This document shows, one piece after another, positions 18,020-26,528 of a stretch of 64,000 nt of DNA. The stretch is from Novosphingobium clariflavum (lineage in GTDB: Bacteria > Pseudomonadota > Alphaproteobacteria > Sphingomonadales > Sphingomonadaceae). The notes under the pieces were generated by a model. The model saw nothing but the letters and a program-made list of their open reading frames with translations. It was not told where the DNA came from and did no database searches. The DNA lies in the NCBI RefSeq assembly GCF_026420865.1, contig NZ_JAPCWC010000010.1, positions 62,001 to 126,000 of the forward strand, written 5' to 3'. Numbering within the stretch: position 1 is the stretch's first letter; the number at the start of each line of letters is the position of its first letter. The translations under genes and the position numbers were made by a program.

Positions 18020-19177
18020 ATGAGCAGCGCGGCGCCTCGTCCGGCCGATCACCCTCATCGGGTTCACGGGATGGGCACGGCCTGGGAGGCGCCGACCTGG
18101 CCTGCGATCACGGCCGGGGAGGCCGCCGCGATCCTCGCCGCTTTCCCGGATGCGGGGGTCTTCGCCGGACTGCGCTGGCACTCGCCGCGCCCGTTCTCGG
18201 CTGCCGTGCTGGCACAGACCGACCGCGGCGAATTCTTCCTCAAGCGCCATCACCGGCGGCTGCGCACGCCCGAAGCCCTCGCGGAGGAACATGCCTTCAT
18301 GGCGCACCTGCGCGGCGCCGGCCTCGGCGTGCCGGATGTCATGACGGCGCGGGACGGCTCCGGCGCGGTGACGCGGGGCGAATGGAGCTACGAACTGCAC
18401 CGCCGGTCGGAAGGGGACGACCTCTACCGCGACCGGCAATCGTGGACGCCGTTCCTCTCCGCCGCCCATGCCCGCGAGGCCGGCGCCGCGCTGGCAAGGT
18501 TGCACCTGGCGGCACGCGGCTTCGCTGCCGCCGAGCGCGGCGCGCACCCGCTGGTCGCCAGCTTCACCATCCTCCCCGCCCCCGATCCGCTGCTGGCGGC
18601 CGAGGCCTATATCCGCGCCCGCCCGGCGCTGGGCGCCTATCTGGCCGACCGGGCATGGCGGGCCGAACTGGCGCGGCTGTTCGCGGCGCTGGGCAGCGGC
18701 CTTGCCGAGCGGCTCGAACACCAGCCGCTGCTCTGGACACACAACGACTGGCATCCCTCCAACCTGCTGTGGTCACGGCAGGGCACGGTGCGCACGGTGT
18801 TCGACTTCGGGCTGGCCACGCAGACCTGTGCGCTCCACGACCTTGCCACCGCGATCGAGCGTACCGCCATCCCCTGGCTCGACATTGCCGAAGGCCGCGA
18901 CAGTCCCGCCGATGCGCGCTGCGCTCAGGCGCTGCTGTCGGGGTATCGTTCGGTGCTGCCGCTCAGCCAGGGCCAGCTCGTCACCCTCCTGCGCCTGCTG
19001 CCGCTGGTGCACATCGAATTCGCGCTTTCCGAGGTGGACTATTTTGCGGGCATCCTCGGCGATCCCGCGCAGGCCGAACTTGCCTGGCAAGGCTACCTGA
19101 TCGATCATGCCGACTGGTTCCTTTCTGCCGCCGGACAGGCCTTCCTCGGCGCGCTGGAGCGGGGAAACCTCGCCTGA
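18020..19177 (+). CDS. APH/choline-kinase-fold phosphotransferase, probable thiamine salvage kinase
   Basis: This 385-residue protein has the aminoglycoside-phosphotransferase fold. The nucleotide-binding lysine is probably K75 (FFLKRHH), the catalytic loop is HNDWHPSN at 241-248 with D243, and the metal-binding DFG is at 262-264. It is cytoplasmic, with no signal or membrane helix. Members include thiamine kinase (ThiK/YcfN), choline kinase and homoserine kinase. Lying between a TPP-riboswitch-controlled receptor and PnuT, it most likely phosphorylates imported thiamine, trapping it in the cell. It is larger than E. coli ThiK. The fold is sure; the substrate is inferred from context. Confidence 0.82.
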   Translation: MSSAAPRPADHPHRVHGMGTAWEAPTWPAITAGEAAAILAAFPDAGVFAGLRWHSPRPFSAAVLAQTDRGEFFLKRHHRRLRTPEALAEEHAFMAHLRGAGLGVPDVMTARDGSGAVTRGEWSYELHRRSEGDDLYRDRQSWTPFLSAAHAREAGAALARLHLAARGFAAAERGAHPLVASFTILPAPDPLLAAEAYIRARPALGAYLADRAWRAELARLFAALGSGLAERLEHQPLLWTHNDWHPSNLLWSRQGTVRTVFDFGLATQTCALHDLATAIERTAIPWLDIAEGRDSPADARCAQALLSGYRSVLPLSQGQLVTLLRLLPLVHIEFALSEVDYFAGILGDPAQAELAWQGYLIDHADWFLSAAGQAFLGALERGNLA

Positions 19178-19737
19178 TGTCGGCGCTCGAGATCATCGCC
19201 GTCATCGTCAGCTTCCTCGGCATCTGGATGACCGCGCGGCGCTGGCTGCTGTGCTGGCCGGTCAGCCTCCTGGCCTGCGCGCTCTACTTCAAGCTGTTCC
19301 TCGACGTGCGGCTCTATGCCGACATGGTGCTGCAGGCGCTGTTCGGCCTCGCCATCCTCTATGGCTGGTTCGTCTGGGCGCGGGGCAAGCAGGATAGCGG
19401 CGAAGTGGTGGTCAGACCGCTGGCGCTGCCGCGGGCGGCGGCAGGGCTTGCCCTCGGCGCCCTCGGCGGCCTCGCCATCGGCTGGATCACCAGCCGCTAC
19501 ACCGACGCGGCCTTGCCGTGGATGGACGCCATGCTGAGCAGCTTCAGCCTTGTCGCCCAGTACTGGACGGCCCGCCGCCATGCCGCCAGCTGGCTGCTGT
19601 GGATCGCGGTGGACGTGCTTTATGTGGGCATGTTCGTGTTCAAGGGCCTGTGGCTCACGGCGGGCCTCTATGCAGCGATGATCGGGCTCGCGGTGATCGG
19701 CTACCGGGCCTGGCAGCGCGCGCGGACGCGCACCTGA
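19177..19737 (+). CDS. pnuT: PnuC-family transporter, PnuT-type thiamine importer
   Basis: This is a 186-residue inner-membrane protein with about seven helices. It starts MSALEIIAVIVSFLGIWMTARRW. It shows the family features CWPVSLLACALYFKLFLDVRLYAD, YGWFVW, and the later SLVAQYWTARRHAASWLLWIAVDVLYVGMF. PnuC proteins take up nicotinamide riboside by facilitated diffusion coupled to phosphorylation, and PnuT relatives under TPP riboswitches take up thiamine. The ATG overlaps the kinase stop by one base, so both are translated together. This fits a transport-and-trap pair. The thiamine call depends on the upstream riboswitch. Confidence 0.88.
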   Translation: MSALEIIAVIVSFLGIWMTARRWLLCWPVSLLACALYFKLFLDVRLYADMVLQALFGLAILYGWFVWARGKQDSGEVVVRPLALPRAAAGLALGALGGLAIGWITSRYTDAALPWMDAMLSSFSLVAQYWTARRHAASWLLWIAVDVLYVGMFVFKGLWLTAGLYAAMIGLAVIGYRAWQRARTRT

Positions 19738-19776
19738 CCGCCCCGCTCCCGCCCGTGGCGAAGCGCCGGCGGCGGT

Positions 19777-21495
19777 TCAGGCGGCGATCGTCACCCGTTT
19801 GAACGCGCTGCGCTTCGGCGCCATGGCAAGGGCGCTGCGCATGCGGTTCTTGCCCGCATTCTTGGCGGCATAGAGCAGCTGGTCGGCCCGGTCATACGGT
19901 ATGGTGAAGCCTTCCTCGCGCGTGAGGCTGGTCACGCCCATGCTGGCGGTGACGGCCCGGCCCAGCTCGGGCACGCCCCGGGCGACCGCCGCCGGGATCG
20001 CCGTGCGCCGCAGTTCGGCGCGCATGTCGGCGTCGGGCCCGCGCACCAGCAGCACGAACTCCTCGCCGCCCAACCGGAAGGCGCGCACATCCGGCCCCGC
20101 CTGCAAGGCGATCGCCACCGCCTTGAGCACCGCATCGCCCACCGCGTGCCCGTTCTCGTCGTTGATCGTCTTGAAATCGTCGAGATCGACCACGGCGAGC
20201 GTCGTGAAGCCATCGGCGCGAAGCTGCTCGAACTGGCGCTCGATCGCGCGCCGGTTCAGCAGTCCGGTCAGCGGGTCGGTCTCCGACAGGCGCTCCAGCA
20301 TGTCGATCTCGACACAGGCGCGGTCGCGCTCGCGCTTCATCGTCACGAGGCGATCGGCCATGCCCAGCGTCGTGAACAGCACCTCGCTGACGCAGCCGAG
20401 GTAGAACAGGATCATCGCATCGCTGCTGTGCGACCACGGCATGACCCCCGTCACCAGCCGGATCAGCGCCACCACCACCATGGGCAGGTAACCGATCACC
20501 TGGAACTTCGCGGCCCGGCTGCCCCTGTTCAGGGCATTTGCCATCGCCGCCACAAAGACCACCAGGACCGGGGCGAAGGCCGCGGTGTAGAGGCTTGCCT
20601 GCCAGGGACGGGCAACCAGCGGAAACGCCGCGTGAAACAGGCCCAGCAGCATCGCCCAGGCCGCGCAGAAGGGCAGCAGGCGCCGCAGCCGGGGGGACAT
20701 CGCTTCGGGCTCGATGAAGCTGTGGGTGAACATCGTCCCCGACGCGATCGTCATCCCGAAGACCACCGCCGTCATCCAGTTCAGCGTCATCGCCGGGGGA
20801 TCGAAAAACAGCACCGACAGCCCGGAAGAGACGAAGATCGTCATCAGCAGGGACAGGGCCAGCGCCGAATGCCACAGCACGAACGGCTCGCGCAGGGCCC
20901 GGTAGAATGCCGCGTTGAACAAGAGCGGCATCATCAGCATGCCGCCCAGCCCGGCGAGGATGAGCAGGAACCGCATGCCGGCGATGCCGTCCCCGGCATC
21001 GGCGGGCGCAAGATAGGCGCGCTCCAGCAGCATGCGGTGGCTTGGCCGGTCGATCGCCGCGATCACCCAGCGGGTTTCCGGCGTGACCTCGGGCAGCGGC
21101 GCCTTGAAGTAACCGCCGGCCATGGAGCTGGCGAGCGCCGCCGCCGCGATGTCCTGGCGCCGGACATCGCCGCTGCGGTCGACGGCCAGCAGATGCACCC
21201 CTTCCAGGGCGCTGCGCCGGGAGAGGAAATAGCGCGGCAGCGGACGCGCAGCAGCCACATCGAAGCGCAACATCACCCGCTCGGCATCGAGCGAAGGCGG
21301 CGCCCCCGCGCAGGACCAGCGCGGCGCACTGCGGGCCACCCGCGCGAGGTCTTCCGTCAGGTCGCCCGAAGCCCAGCAGGAACTGCGCACGTCCTGGCCG
21401 GCCCCGCCATCGGCGGCGCCGATGCTGACATAGCCCAGGACCGCGACGAGCAGGAACGCGGCCAGGAACGTTTCACGAAAACCAAGGAAGGACAT
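19777..21495 (-). CDS. 7TM-type membrane diguanylate cyclase
   Basis: This 572-residue protein has a signal or first helix, a periplasmic region (about 30-170), and seven membrane helices between about 175 and 370 resembling a 7TMR-DISM sensor. It has a coiled linker (KRERDRACVEIDMLERLSETDPLTGL) and a GGDEF domain with GGEEF at 476-480 preceded by FRL. The active-site sequence is catalytic. At the I-site position the residues are GPDV, so there is no RxxD. It is convergent with pnuT, 39 bp away, and probably monocistronic. The periplasmic ligand is unknown. Confidence 0.9.
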   Translation of the reverse strand: MSFLGFRETFLAAFLLVAVLGYVSIGAADGGAGQDVRSSCWASGDLTEDLARVARSAPRWSCAGAPPSLDAERVMLRFDVAAARPLPRYFLSRRSALEGVHLLAVDRSGDVRRQDIAAAALASSMAGGYFKAPLPEVTPETRWVIAAIDRPSHRMLLERAYLAPADAGDGIAGMRFLLILAGLGGMLMMPLLFNAAFYRALREPFVLWHSALALSLLMTIFVSSGLSVLFFDPPAMTLNWMTAVVFGMTIASGTMFTHSFIEPEAMSPRLRRLLPFCAAWAMLLGLFHAAFPLVARPWQASLYTAAFAPVLVVFVAAMANALNRGSRAAKFQVIGYLPMVVVALIRLVTGVMPWSHSSDAMILFYLGCVSEVLFTTLGMADRLVTMKRERDRACVEIDMLERLSETDPLTGLLNRRAIERQFEQLRADGFTTLAVVDLDDFKTINDENGHAVGDAVLKAVAIALQAGPDVRAFRLGGEEFVLLVRGPDADMRAELRRTAIPAAVARGVPELGRAVTASMGVTSLTREEGFTIPYDRADQLLYAAKNAGKNRMRSALAMAPKRSAFKRVTIAA

Positions 21496-21592
21496 CCTGC
21501 CGCATTATGCCCAATTGGTTTCCATACCGATAAGGGCACCGCGCCGATCACGCCTCGCGCTCTTCCGGCCCTGCCCCGGACCCTTGAAGGGG

Positions 21593-23038
21593 CTAAAACC
21601 GCAAGCTGAGCCAGCCCGCGAGGAAATCGGAACTGCGGTAGCCTGCCGAAGTCAGGGCGGGACCGGCCTGGAGGTGCTCGTAGCGGCCGGTAAAGGTCAC
21701 GCGCGGCGAGATCGTCCAGACCGCCTGCAGGCGCGCCAGTTCGGCGATCTTGCGGGCACGCCCGTTCTGGGTACCGGCAAAGGCCTGGCCGTTGGCGCGG
21801 TAGACCGCGTCGGTCACGCTGTCGCGCCAGGCGAAGCGGTACTCCGCGCTGACCTTGACGGCCTTCAGCGGCGAGAAGCTGAAGGTGGGCGCCAGCGAAC
21901 GCAAGTTCGTGGGCGTCAGGTAGAGCTGGTAGCTGAAGTAGACGTTGTTGCCGAAGGGCGAATAGGCATCCCGCAGCTTGCCATCGCCGTAGCCGCCGCC
22001 GCCGCTGGCGTAGTCGGCGCTCAGGCCGACGCGCGGCGCCGCCTTGTCCGCGCCCAGCCGCAGCGACTGGGCCAGCAGCACCTGCCAGGCATCGATCCGC
22101 TGGTCGATGAACGATCCCCACTGGTGGTTGACGGTCCAGTCGAGATTGACCGGCCCGGCATCGCCGTAGACGTGGACACCGCCATAGTAGCGGGTCGCCG
22201 GGCCGACCCGCCCGCCCCAGGCGCCGACCCCGTTCTGTCGCCGCCAGAGGAAAGGATCGACGAACAGCTTCGAGCCGCCGAGAAACCTCGGCGGGACCGC
22301 GTAGCCCAGCGTCACCCCGGAAAACCGGCGCTCGGGATCGCTCTTGTCATCGCGCAGGCCATCCTCGCCATAGGCCGTGGGGCGAAAGTCGAACACGTCC
22401 GCGCGCACGGCCTTGCCGCGCACCCAGGCGCGCACGCCGTTCAGGGTGTAATGCATGGTGTTGTTGTCGCGCTGCGAGGTCAGCAGGTTGGGGCCGTCGA
22501 CGAACTCCTGGCGGCCATAGCGGATGCCGACATCCAGCCCGCCGACCTCTTCGCTGACTTCCGCAAAATACTGCTGCGCGGCAAGACCGTTGCGAAAATT
22601 GCTGGACGGCTTGCCGAGGTTCTCGCCGCCGAGGCCGCCATGCGCCAGCTCGCCGTAGAAGCGCAAGTGCGGGCCCACGTGCAGGTCGGCACCGGCGACC
22701 ACGCGGGAGATGTCCTGGCGCTGCGCCTCACCCTCGCGCAAGTTGGGATTGGTGGTCTGGTTCATCCGCAGGCGCAGTTCGCCAGAGAGCGTCAGGTAGA
22801 CGCTGTCATCGCCGGTCAGCGGCAGGAACTTGAGACGGTCGAGCGGATCGTCGCGCCGCGCCTTGCTGGCCATGACCCGCCAGTCCTCGGCCCAGCGCGA
22901 GATGCTGTAGCCGTTGCTCACGGCGCCGTCGCCGTTGGCGGAAACCGGGTAGGCGGGGGCTTTCGTCTCTTCGGCATGCGCCGTGACGGAGGCGCAGCAA
23001 AGGGTTGCGGCAAGCAGCCGCGCAGACAAAATGGTCAT
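21593..23038 (-). CDS. alginate-export-family outer-membrane porin
   Basis: This 481-residue protein has a signal peptide ending VTAHAEE. The following sequence alternates in the manner of a beta-barrel, with LTLSGELRLRMNQTTNP, RYGRQEFVDGPNLLTSQRDNNTMHYTLNGVR and a final strand ending WLSLRF. This matches the Alginate_exp (AlgE-like) family, which in non-alginate producers are general or anionic-solute porins. It lies 124 bp after dctA on the same strand, so it could be the outer-membrane channel for C4-dicarboxylates. A CGGGGC-AAGA-GCCCCG hairpin on the transcript sits just before its start. The family call is good; the substrate is inferred. Confidence 0.83.
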   Translation of the reverse strand: MTILSARLLAATLCCASVTAHAEETKAPAYPVSANGDGAVSNGYSISRWAEDWRVMASKARRDDPLDRLKFLPLTGDDSVYLTLSGELRLRMNQTTNPNLREGEAQRQDISRVVAGADLHVGPHLRFYGELAHGGLGGENLGKPSSNFRNGLAAQQYFAEVSEEVGGLDVGIRYGRQEFVDGPNLLTSQRDNNTMHYTLNGVRAWVRGKAVRADVFDFRPTAYGEDGLRDDKSDPERRFSGVTLGYAVPPRFLGGSKLFVDPFLWRRQNGVGAWGGRVGPATRYYGGVHVYGDAGPVNLDWTVNHQWGSFIDQRIDAWQVLLAQSLRLGADKAAPRVGLSADYASGGGGYGDGKLRDAYSPFGNNVYFSYQLYLTPTNLRSLAPTFSFSPLKAVKVSAEYRFAWRDSVTDAVYRANGQAFAGTQNGRARKIAELARLQAVWTISPRVTFTGRYEHLQAGPALTSAGYRSSDFLAGWLSLRF

Positions 23039-23056
23039 CTTCGGGGGGATCCTGTG

Positions 23057-23072
23057 CGGGGCTCTTGCCCCG
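23057..23072 (-). other. GC hairpin in the leader of the porin gene
   Basis: CGGGGC (23057-23062) and GCCCCG (23067-23072) form a 6-bp stem with a 4-base loop. It ends 18 bases before the porin ATG and after dctA. No U-run follows in the transcript, so a processing or stability element between two cistrons is more likely than a terminator. Confidence 0.45.
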
Positions 23073-23162
23073 TCTTGGTTCAGGCGGAAATCAGGCAGGC
23101 TTCGGCGCCGGCTTCAGGTCGGGCGCGCCGTTCGCTCTCCCGCGAGCGGCGCGTGCAGGCGG

Positions 23163-24512
23163 TCAGATGAGGGCGCGGCTATCGGCGGCGCGGCTATCGG
23201 CGGCGGGGGTCTCGGCAGCGGGTTCGCGCTGGGCAAGCACGGCCTTGAAGCGCGCGGTATCGAGCTTGCCTTCCCAGCGCGAGACCACCACGGTTGCCAC
23301 CGCATTGCCGATGAAGTTCGTCAGGCTGCGGCACTCCGACATGAACCGGTCGACGCCCAGGATCAGCGCCATGCCCGCCACCGGCACCGAGGGCACGATC
23401 GAGAGCGTGGCCGCCAGCGTGATGAAACCGGCGCCGGTCACGCCCGCCGCGCCCTTGGAGGAGAGCATGGCAACGCCCAGCAGCAGCACCTGCTGGCCCA
23501 GCGTCAGCTCCACGTTGCAGGCCTGGGCGATGAACAGCGCCGCCAGCGTCATGTAGATGTTGGTGCCGTCAAGATTGAAGCTGTAGCCGGTCGGCACGAC
23601 CAGGCCGACGATGCTCTTGGGGCAACCCGCGCGCTCCATCTTCTCCATCAGCGAGGGCAGCGCGCTTTCCGAGGACGAGGTGCCCAGCACCAGCAGCAGT
23701 TCGGCCTTGAGATAGGAAATCAGCGCCAAGATCGAGAACCCGGCAAGCCGCGCCACCACCCCCAGCACCACGACGACGAACAACGCGGACGTGACATAGA
23801 AGGTCGCCACCAGCCCGGCGAGATTGGCAAGGCTGCCCACCCCGTACTTGCCGATGGTGAAGGCCATCGCGCCGAAGGCACCGACCGGCGCCGCCTTCAT
23901 GACGATCGACACCAGCTTGAAGAACACCATCGAGACGGTTTCCAGCAGCGAGAGCGCGGGCGCGCCGCGGTCGCCAAGCATGGCCAGCGAAATGCCGAAG
24001 AGGATGGCGATCACCAGGACCTGAAGGATATTGCCCTCGGTCATGGACGAGAGGAACGTGTCCGGGATCATTTCCATCAGGAACCCGGTGATCGTCGTTT
24101 CGTGTGCCTTCTCGGAGAAGAGTGCGACCTTCGAGGCATCGAGCGTGGCGGGATCGATGTTCAGGCCGTGACCGGGGCGAACCACGTTCGCTACGATCAG
24201 CCCGACGATCAGCGCCAGGGTCGAGAAAAAGAAGAAATAGGCAAATGCCTTGCCTGCCACCCGGCCGACCGCGCGCAGATCGCGCATCGAGGCGATGCCG
24301 GTGACGATGGTCAGGAAGATGACCGGGGCGATCACCATCTTGACCAGCTTGATGAACGCATCCCCCAGCGGCTTCAGCGCCTCGCCCGTGGCGGGCGCGA
24401 AGTGACCGATGGTGACACCCGCCGCGATGGCGATGAGCACCTGCACGTAAAGATGCGCGTACCAGCGGCGGGGCGCGGCGGACGCGTGCGTATCGGGCAA
24501 TGGGGTGTGCAT
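23163..24512 (-). CDS. dctA: C4-dicarboxylate/proton (sodium) symporter DctA
   Basis: This is a 449-residue inner-membrane carrier of the glutamate/dicarboxylate-cation symporter family. Diagnostic motifs are the serine-rich hairpin [16 protein letters not shown], the helix 7 motif [21 protein letters not shown], and the helix 8 stretch [16 protein letters not shown]. It imports succinate, fumarate and malate. The ATG at 24512 is preferred over an upstream in-frame start because it begins the conserved region and has AGGAAGAAAGG upstream. The C-terminus holds a duplicated AADSR from a short DNA repeat. The gene is divergent from dctBD, and two likely DctD sites lie between them. Confidence 0.95.
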   Translation of the reverse strand: MHTPLPDTHASAAPRRWYAHLYVQVLIAIAAGVTIGHFAPATGEALKPLGDAFIKLVKMVIAPVIFLTIVTGIASMRDLRAVGRVAGKAFAYFFFFSTLALIVGLIVANVVRPGHGLNIDPATLDASKVALFSEKAHETTITGFLMEMIPDTFLSSMTEGNILQVLVIAILFGISLAMLGDRGAPALSLLETVSMVFFKLVSIVMKAAPVGAFGAMAFTIGKYGVGSLANLAGLVATFYVTSALFVVVVLGVVARLAGFSILALISYLKAELLLVLGTSSSESALPSLMEKMERAGCPKSIVGLVVPTGYSFNLDGTNIYMTLAALFIAQACNVELTLGQQVLLLGVAMLSSKGAAGVTGAGFITLAATLSIVPSVPVAGMALILGVDRFMSECRSLTNFIGNAVATVVVSRWEGKLDTARFKAVLAQREPAAETPAADSRAADSRALI

Positions 24513-24667
24513 GGCAGGCCTTTCTTCCTCTCTCTGCACGCGCAAGACTTATGCTTATCGGGTGCTGACCCAAGGCTGTTCGATTTCGCGCTGCGGCCAA
24601 AGACATTTTTGCAATCCATTTAAACCGCCGGTTTCCGGGCACTTGGCGGCGCAGCCGGCCATGACGA

Positions 24668-24685
24668 TGGGCGGAAATCGGCACA
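24668..24685. promoter_or_regulatory. putative DctD binding site 1
   Basis: TGGGCGGAAATCGGCACA matches the rhizobial DctD upstream element TGTGCGGAAATCCGCACA at 16 of 18 positions, as I recall that consensus. It lies about 155 bp upstream of the dctA start and 62 bp before the dctB start. Tandem DctD sites between dctA and dctB are the known arrangement in rhizobia. Confidence 0.6.
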
Positions 24686-24692
24686 TTGCACC

Positions 24693-24724
24693 GCAGCGAT
24701 GTGCAACAATTTGCACATCGCTGC
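24693..24724. promoter_or_regulatory. putative DctD binding site 2, perfect 14-bp inverted repeat
   Basis: GCAGCGATGTGCAA (24693-24706) and TTGCACATCGCTGC (24711-24724) are perfect inverted arms around CAAT. The core, TGTGCA...TGCACA, has the same outline as site 1, whose centre is about 32 bp away. The site ends 22 bp before the dctB start, so DctD could also control its own operon from here. An ATG inside the palindrome (24699) opens the dctB frame but is unlikely to be its start. Confidence 0.7.
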
Positions 24725-24746
24725 CACTGCGACTACCTTCCGGGGC

Positions 24747-26528
24747 GTGAATCGCCGCCATGGTCTCTACTGGCTTGTCGCCGCACTCGCTGCTGCCCTC
24801 GTCGCGGGCAGCGTGGCGGGCGAAGTCGTGCGCCGCCGCTCCGCGGCCGCCTTCGCGGCCTCGGTCGCCGCCGACGCGCGCCTGCGACAGGCCCTGCTCG
24901 ACAGCGAGATCGCCCGCTTCCGCCTGCTGCCGCAAGCGCTGGCCGACGACCGCGACGTGATCGCCGCCGCCCGGGCCGAGCCGGGCGCGGTCAAGCGGCT
25001 CAACGCCAAGTTCGAGACGTTCGCCAATCGCATCGGCGCCTCGGCCATCTACCTCATCGGGCCGGACGGTTTTTCGGTGGCGGCCAGCAACTGGAACCGC
25101 CGCGAGAGCTTCAGCGGGCGCGACTATCGCTTCCGGCGCTACTACCGCGACGCGATGCGCAGCGGCGGCGGCGCGCAGTTCGCGCTGGGCACCGTCAGCC
25201 ATCACCCCGGGCTCTACCTGGCCCGCAAGGTGGCCGGCAGCAGCGTGCTGGTCATCAAGCTGGATTTCGACCGGATCGAGGCGCAGTGGCGCACCGCCGG
25301 GGGCGAGACCTTCGTGACCAATGCCGACGGCGTGATCCTCGTCACCAGCCGCGATGCCTGGCGCTTCGCGATGACCCAGCCGATCGACACCGCGGCGCAG
25401 CAGGCCGTGGCCGCCGACATCGGCGCGCCGGGGCTGAAGCCCAGGCCCTACACGATCGACCGCGAGGGACTGGTCCGCATGGACGAGCGCAGGGGCGCCC
25501 TGCAACTGGCCAGCAGCCCGCCCAGCCGCGACGGCTGGCAGGTCAACCTCGCCCAGCCGATCCGCGTCGCGGTGACGACGCCGATGCGCAGCGCCCAGGT
25601 CATGGCCGCGCTGCTGGCGCTGCTCGCCGTCGGCGCGGTCTGGTGGCTGGCGCAGCGCAACCGCCGCCGCCGCGAACGCACGGCCCTGCTCGAAGCGGCG
25701 GTGACCGAGCGGACCGCCGAACTGCGCCGCGAGATGGAGGAGCGCGCCGCGCTCGAACACCGCGCCGCGCTCCTGCGCGAGGAGCTGCGCCTCGCCAACC
25801 GCCTCGCCACGCTGGGCCAGGTGACCGCGAGCGTCGCGCATGAAACCGCCCAGCCGGTGACCGCCATTCGCAACTATGCCGCCTCGGCAGGCCACCTGCT
25901 CGACCAGGGTGCCAGCGGCGAGGTGCGCGAGAACCTCTCGGCGATCGACCGGCTTGCCGAGCGGATCGGCGTGATCACCGCCCAGCTTCGCGGGTTCGCG
26001 CGAAAGGGGATTGCCGGAGAGGGCGGCGCGGGATCGGTGCTGCTCGCAGACGGGCTCGACGGCGCCCGCCTGCTGCTCAAGGAACGGCTGGCCGCCGTGC
26101 GCTACGAGACACCGGACATTCCCGCCGGCCTCCTTGTGCGGGGGGACAAAGTGCGGATCGAGCAGATCCTCGTGAACCTGCTGCAGAACGCCACCGAGGC
26201 GCTGGCCGGGCACCCCGATCCGCGCATCACCATCACGCTGGCGCTCGAGGAGAACGTGAACGAGGATGAGGACGAGGAGGGCAAGGCGCAGGCCGTGTGC
26301 CTCGTCATTGCCGACAATGGCCCCGGCATCGCCCCCGAGATCGCCGCCCGCCTGTTCACGCCCTTTGCCACCAGCCGCGCCGAAGGGCTGGGCCTCGGCC
26401 TCGTCATCGCCCAGGACATCGCCCAGGAATTCGGCGGCTCCCTGCGCCTGCTCCCCGATGAGGCCGCACGAGGCCTAATGCCGGGAACCGGCGGCGCCGC
26501 GTTCGAACTGCGTCTGAGACTTGCCTGA
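24747..26528 (+). CDS. dctB: C4-dicarboxylate sensor histidine kinase DctB
   Basis: This 593-residue kinase is read from the GTG at 24747, preceded by GGGGC; the frame also opens at an ATG at 24699 inside the operator. It has a membrane helix (about 8-28), a large periplasmic double-PAS/Cache sensor typical of DctB (DYRFRRYYRDAM, GGGAQFALGTVSHHPGLYLARKV), a second helix (about 290-307), and a coiled-coil. The HisKA box VAHETAQPVTAIRNYA carries H365, in the DctB style. The ATPase region has NLLQNATEAL, DNGPGI and GLGLGLVIA. It senses external succinate-type acids and phosphorylates DctD. The stop overlaps the dctD start. Confidence 0.92.
   Translation: MNRRHGLYWLVAALAAALVAGSVAGEVVRRRSAAAFAASVAADARLRQALLDSEIARFRLLPQALADDRDVIAAARAEPGAVKRLNAKFETFANRIGASAIYLIGPDGFSVAASNWNRRESFSGRDYRFRRYYRDAMRSGGGAQFALGTVSHHPGLYLARKVAGSSVLVIKLDFDRIEAQWRTAGGETFVTNADGVILVTSRDAWRFAMTQPIDTAAQQAVAADIGAPGLKPRPYTIDREGLVRMDERRGALQLASSPPSRDGWQVNLAQPIRVAVTTPMRSAQVMAALLALLAVGAVWWLAQRNRRRRERTALLEAAVTERTAELRREMEERAALEHRAALLREELRLANRLATLGQVTASVAHETAQPVTAIRNYAASAGHLLDQGASGEVRENLSAIDRLAERIGVITAQLRGFARKGIAGEGGAGSVLLADGLDGARLLLKERLAAVRYETPDIPAGLLVRGDKVRIEQILVNLLQNATEALAGHPDPRITITLALEENVNEDEDEEGKAQAVCLVIADNGPGIAPEIAARLFTPFATSRAEGLGLGLVIAQDIAQEFGGSLRLLPDEAARGLMPGTGGAAFELRLRLA

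Noticed and set aside
24513..24667. Sigma-54 -24/-12 promoter for dctA
   Set aside because: I looked for GG-N10-GC on the minus strand upstream of dctA and found no convincing match. The AAACCG-C-CGGTTT palindrome at 24622-24634 is noted but is not a promoter.
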